6,861 nt of DNA from Tannerella sp. (GTDB lineage: Bacteria > Bacteroidota > Bacteroidia > Bacteroidales > Tannerellaceae): assembly GCA_031283785.1 (NCBI GenBank), contig JAITBC010000250.1, forward strand, positions 1 to 6,861. The letters are read 5' to 3'. This document shows positions 6,785 to 6,861 of this stretch, piece by piece. The translations under genes and the position numbers were made by a program. The notes under the pieces were generated by a model. That model ran no database searches. It had not been told where the DNA came from and worked only from the letters and a program-made list of their open reading frames with translations. Position 1 is the first letter of the stretch, and every line of letters starts with the position of its first letter.

Positions 6785-6861
6785 TTATATGATTTCTTCT
6801 ATTTGTTTTTCGTCAAGATTGAAGTACTCCCGTAACTGCTCTTTGGAAAGACCGTTCTTAT
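6785..6861 (-). pseudogene. C-terminal tail of a PD-(D/E)XK/Rpn-like family protein, antiparallel to the 5' half (partial at window edge)
   Basis: The minus strand encodes KNGLSKEQLREYF followed by NLDEKQIEEII and a TAA (6785-6787). The G-L-S-xEQ-----L-xxxQIEEI pattern is the small helix-turn-helix-like tail that ends many PDDEXK_2/Rpn-like and related proteins, typically after a Lys/Glu-rich helix. Only 24 residues are inside the window, so this may be the 3' end of an intact gene that continues to the right, or the inverted 3' half of the gene whose 5' half lies at 6409-6791. The stop codon lies within the bases that still read as the RRY codons of the plus-strand fragment, so there is no intergenic spacer. 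Confidence 0.55.

Larger units (their letters stand above)
6409..6791 (+). pseudogene. 5' half of a PD-(D/E)XK nuclease family transposase / Rpn-like gene, frameshifted and truncated
   Basis: The start MSKKIKTEEGSGSSGVLIAN followed by PIYDHVFK is the typical N terminus of the PDDEXK_2 (Rpn-like, TIGR01784-type) family in Bacteroidota. The frame from ATG 6409 then runs through a repeated segment and stops at 6613-6615. The continuation of the family sequence is one frame away: DNRVARKFISAIIGEEV from 6555, then FAPQEYVRELENVPEKSWSF, YRLDFNAQI, KSVMIEVQKVSLNTDVMRFR and RY to about 6788. Candidate nuclease residues D (codon 6687) and E-x-Q (codons 6738-6746) are kept. Family members normally read IYDHVFK-YLMED-N here, so YLMED-like codons are missing. 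The frame offset fits a 13-bp loss between short direct repeats. After 6791 the homology ends abruptly, where sequence of the opposite strand begins. The family is linked to recombination-promoting nucleases and mobile DNA. As it stands no full product can be made. Confidence 0.75.

Overview
The window looks like chromosomal DNA of a Bacteroidales-type Bacteroidota. The evidence is a DnaE with the phylum-style charged insertion in its PHP domain, a TAnnTTTG-type -7 element before dnaE, A/T-rich leaders without clear Shine-Dalgarno sequences, and a PD-(D/E)XK (PDDEXK_2/Rpn-like) nuclease fragment of the kind common in Bacteroides relatives. Genus cannot be assigned from the sequence alone.

Left part (1-1781, + strand): the 3' three quarters or so of a radical SAM protein of the 'putative DNA modification/repair' family, cut by the window edge, followed after 58 bp by its usual partner, a DUF4130/TIGR03915-type protein. 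These two families travel together and are suspected to act in DNA repair or modification; no reaction has been assigned from sequence. A weak UUCG-loop hairpin with a T run (1917-1938) may end this unit.

Middle (1938-6058, - strand): trxA (thioredoxin) and dnaE (replicative DNA polymerase III alpha subunit), co-directional with dnaE upstream and only 41 bp between them. They converge on the repair pair across a 156-bp gap (1782-1937). dnaE has its own candidate promoter at 6086-6093.

Right part (6059-6861): a decayed or rearranged zone. It contains (a) a protein-like minus-strand reading frame with no ATG, whose upstream end carries two T7/A7 runs and which joins an upstream ATG if one base is added; (b) the 5' half of a PD-(D/E)XK nuclease gene, frameshifted and carrying an in-frame 28-bp direct repeat; and (c) abutting it, the antiparallel C-terminal tail of what looks like the same or a related family. 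The N-terminal half and the C-terminal tail meet tail-to-tail with no spacer, which points to an inversion or other rearrangement junction at about 6785-6791.

The core genes are ordinary. The parts worth a second look are the right-hand junction, the cryptic ORF and the unexplained radical SAM/DUF4130 pair. I see no convincing new defence or mobile system fully contained in the window.
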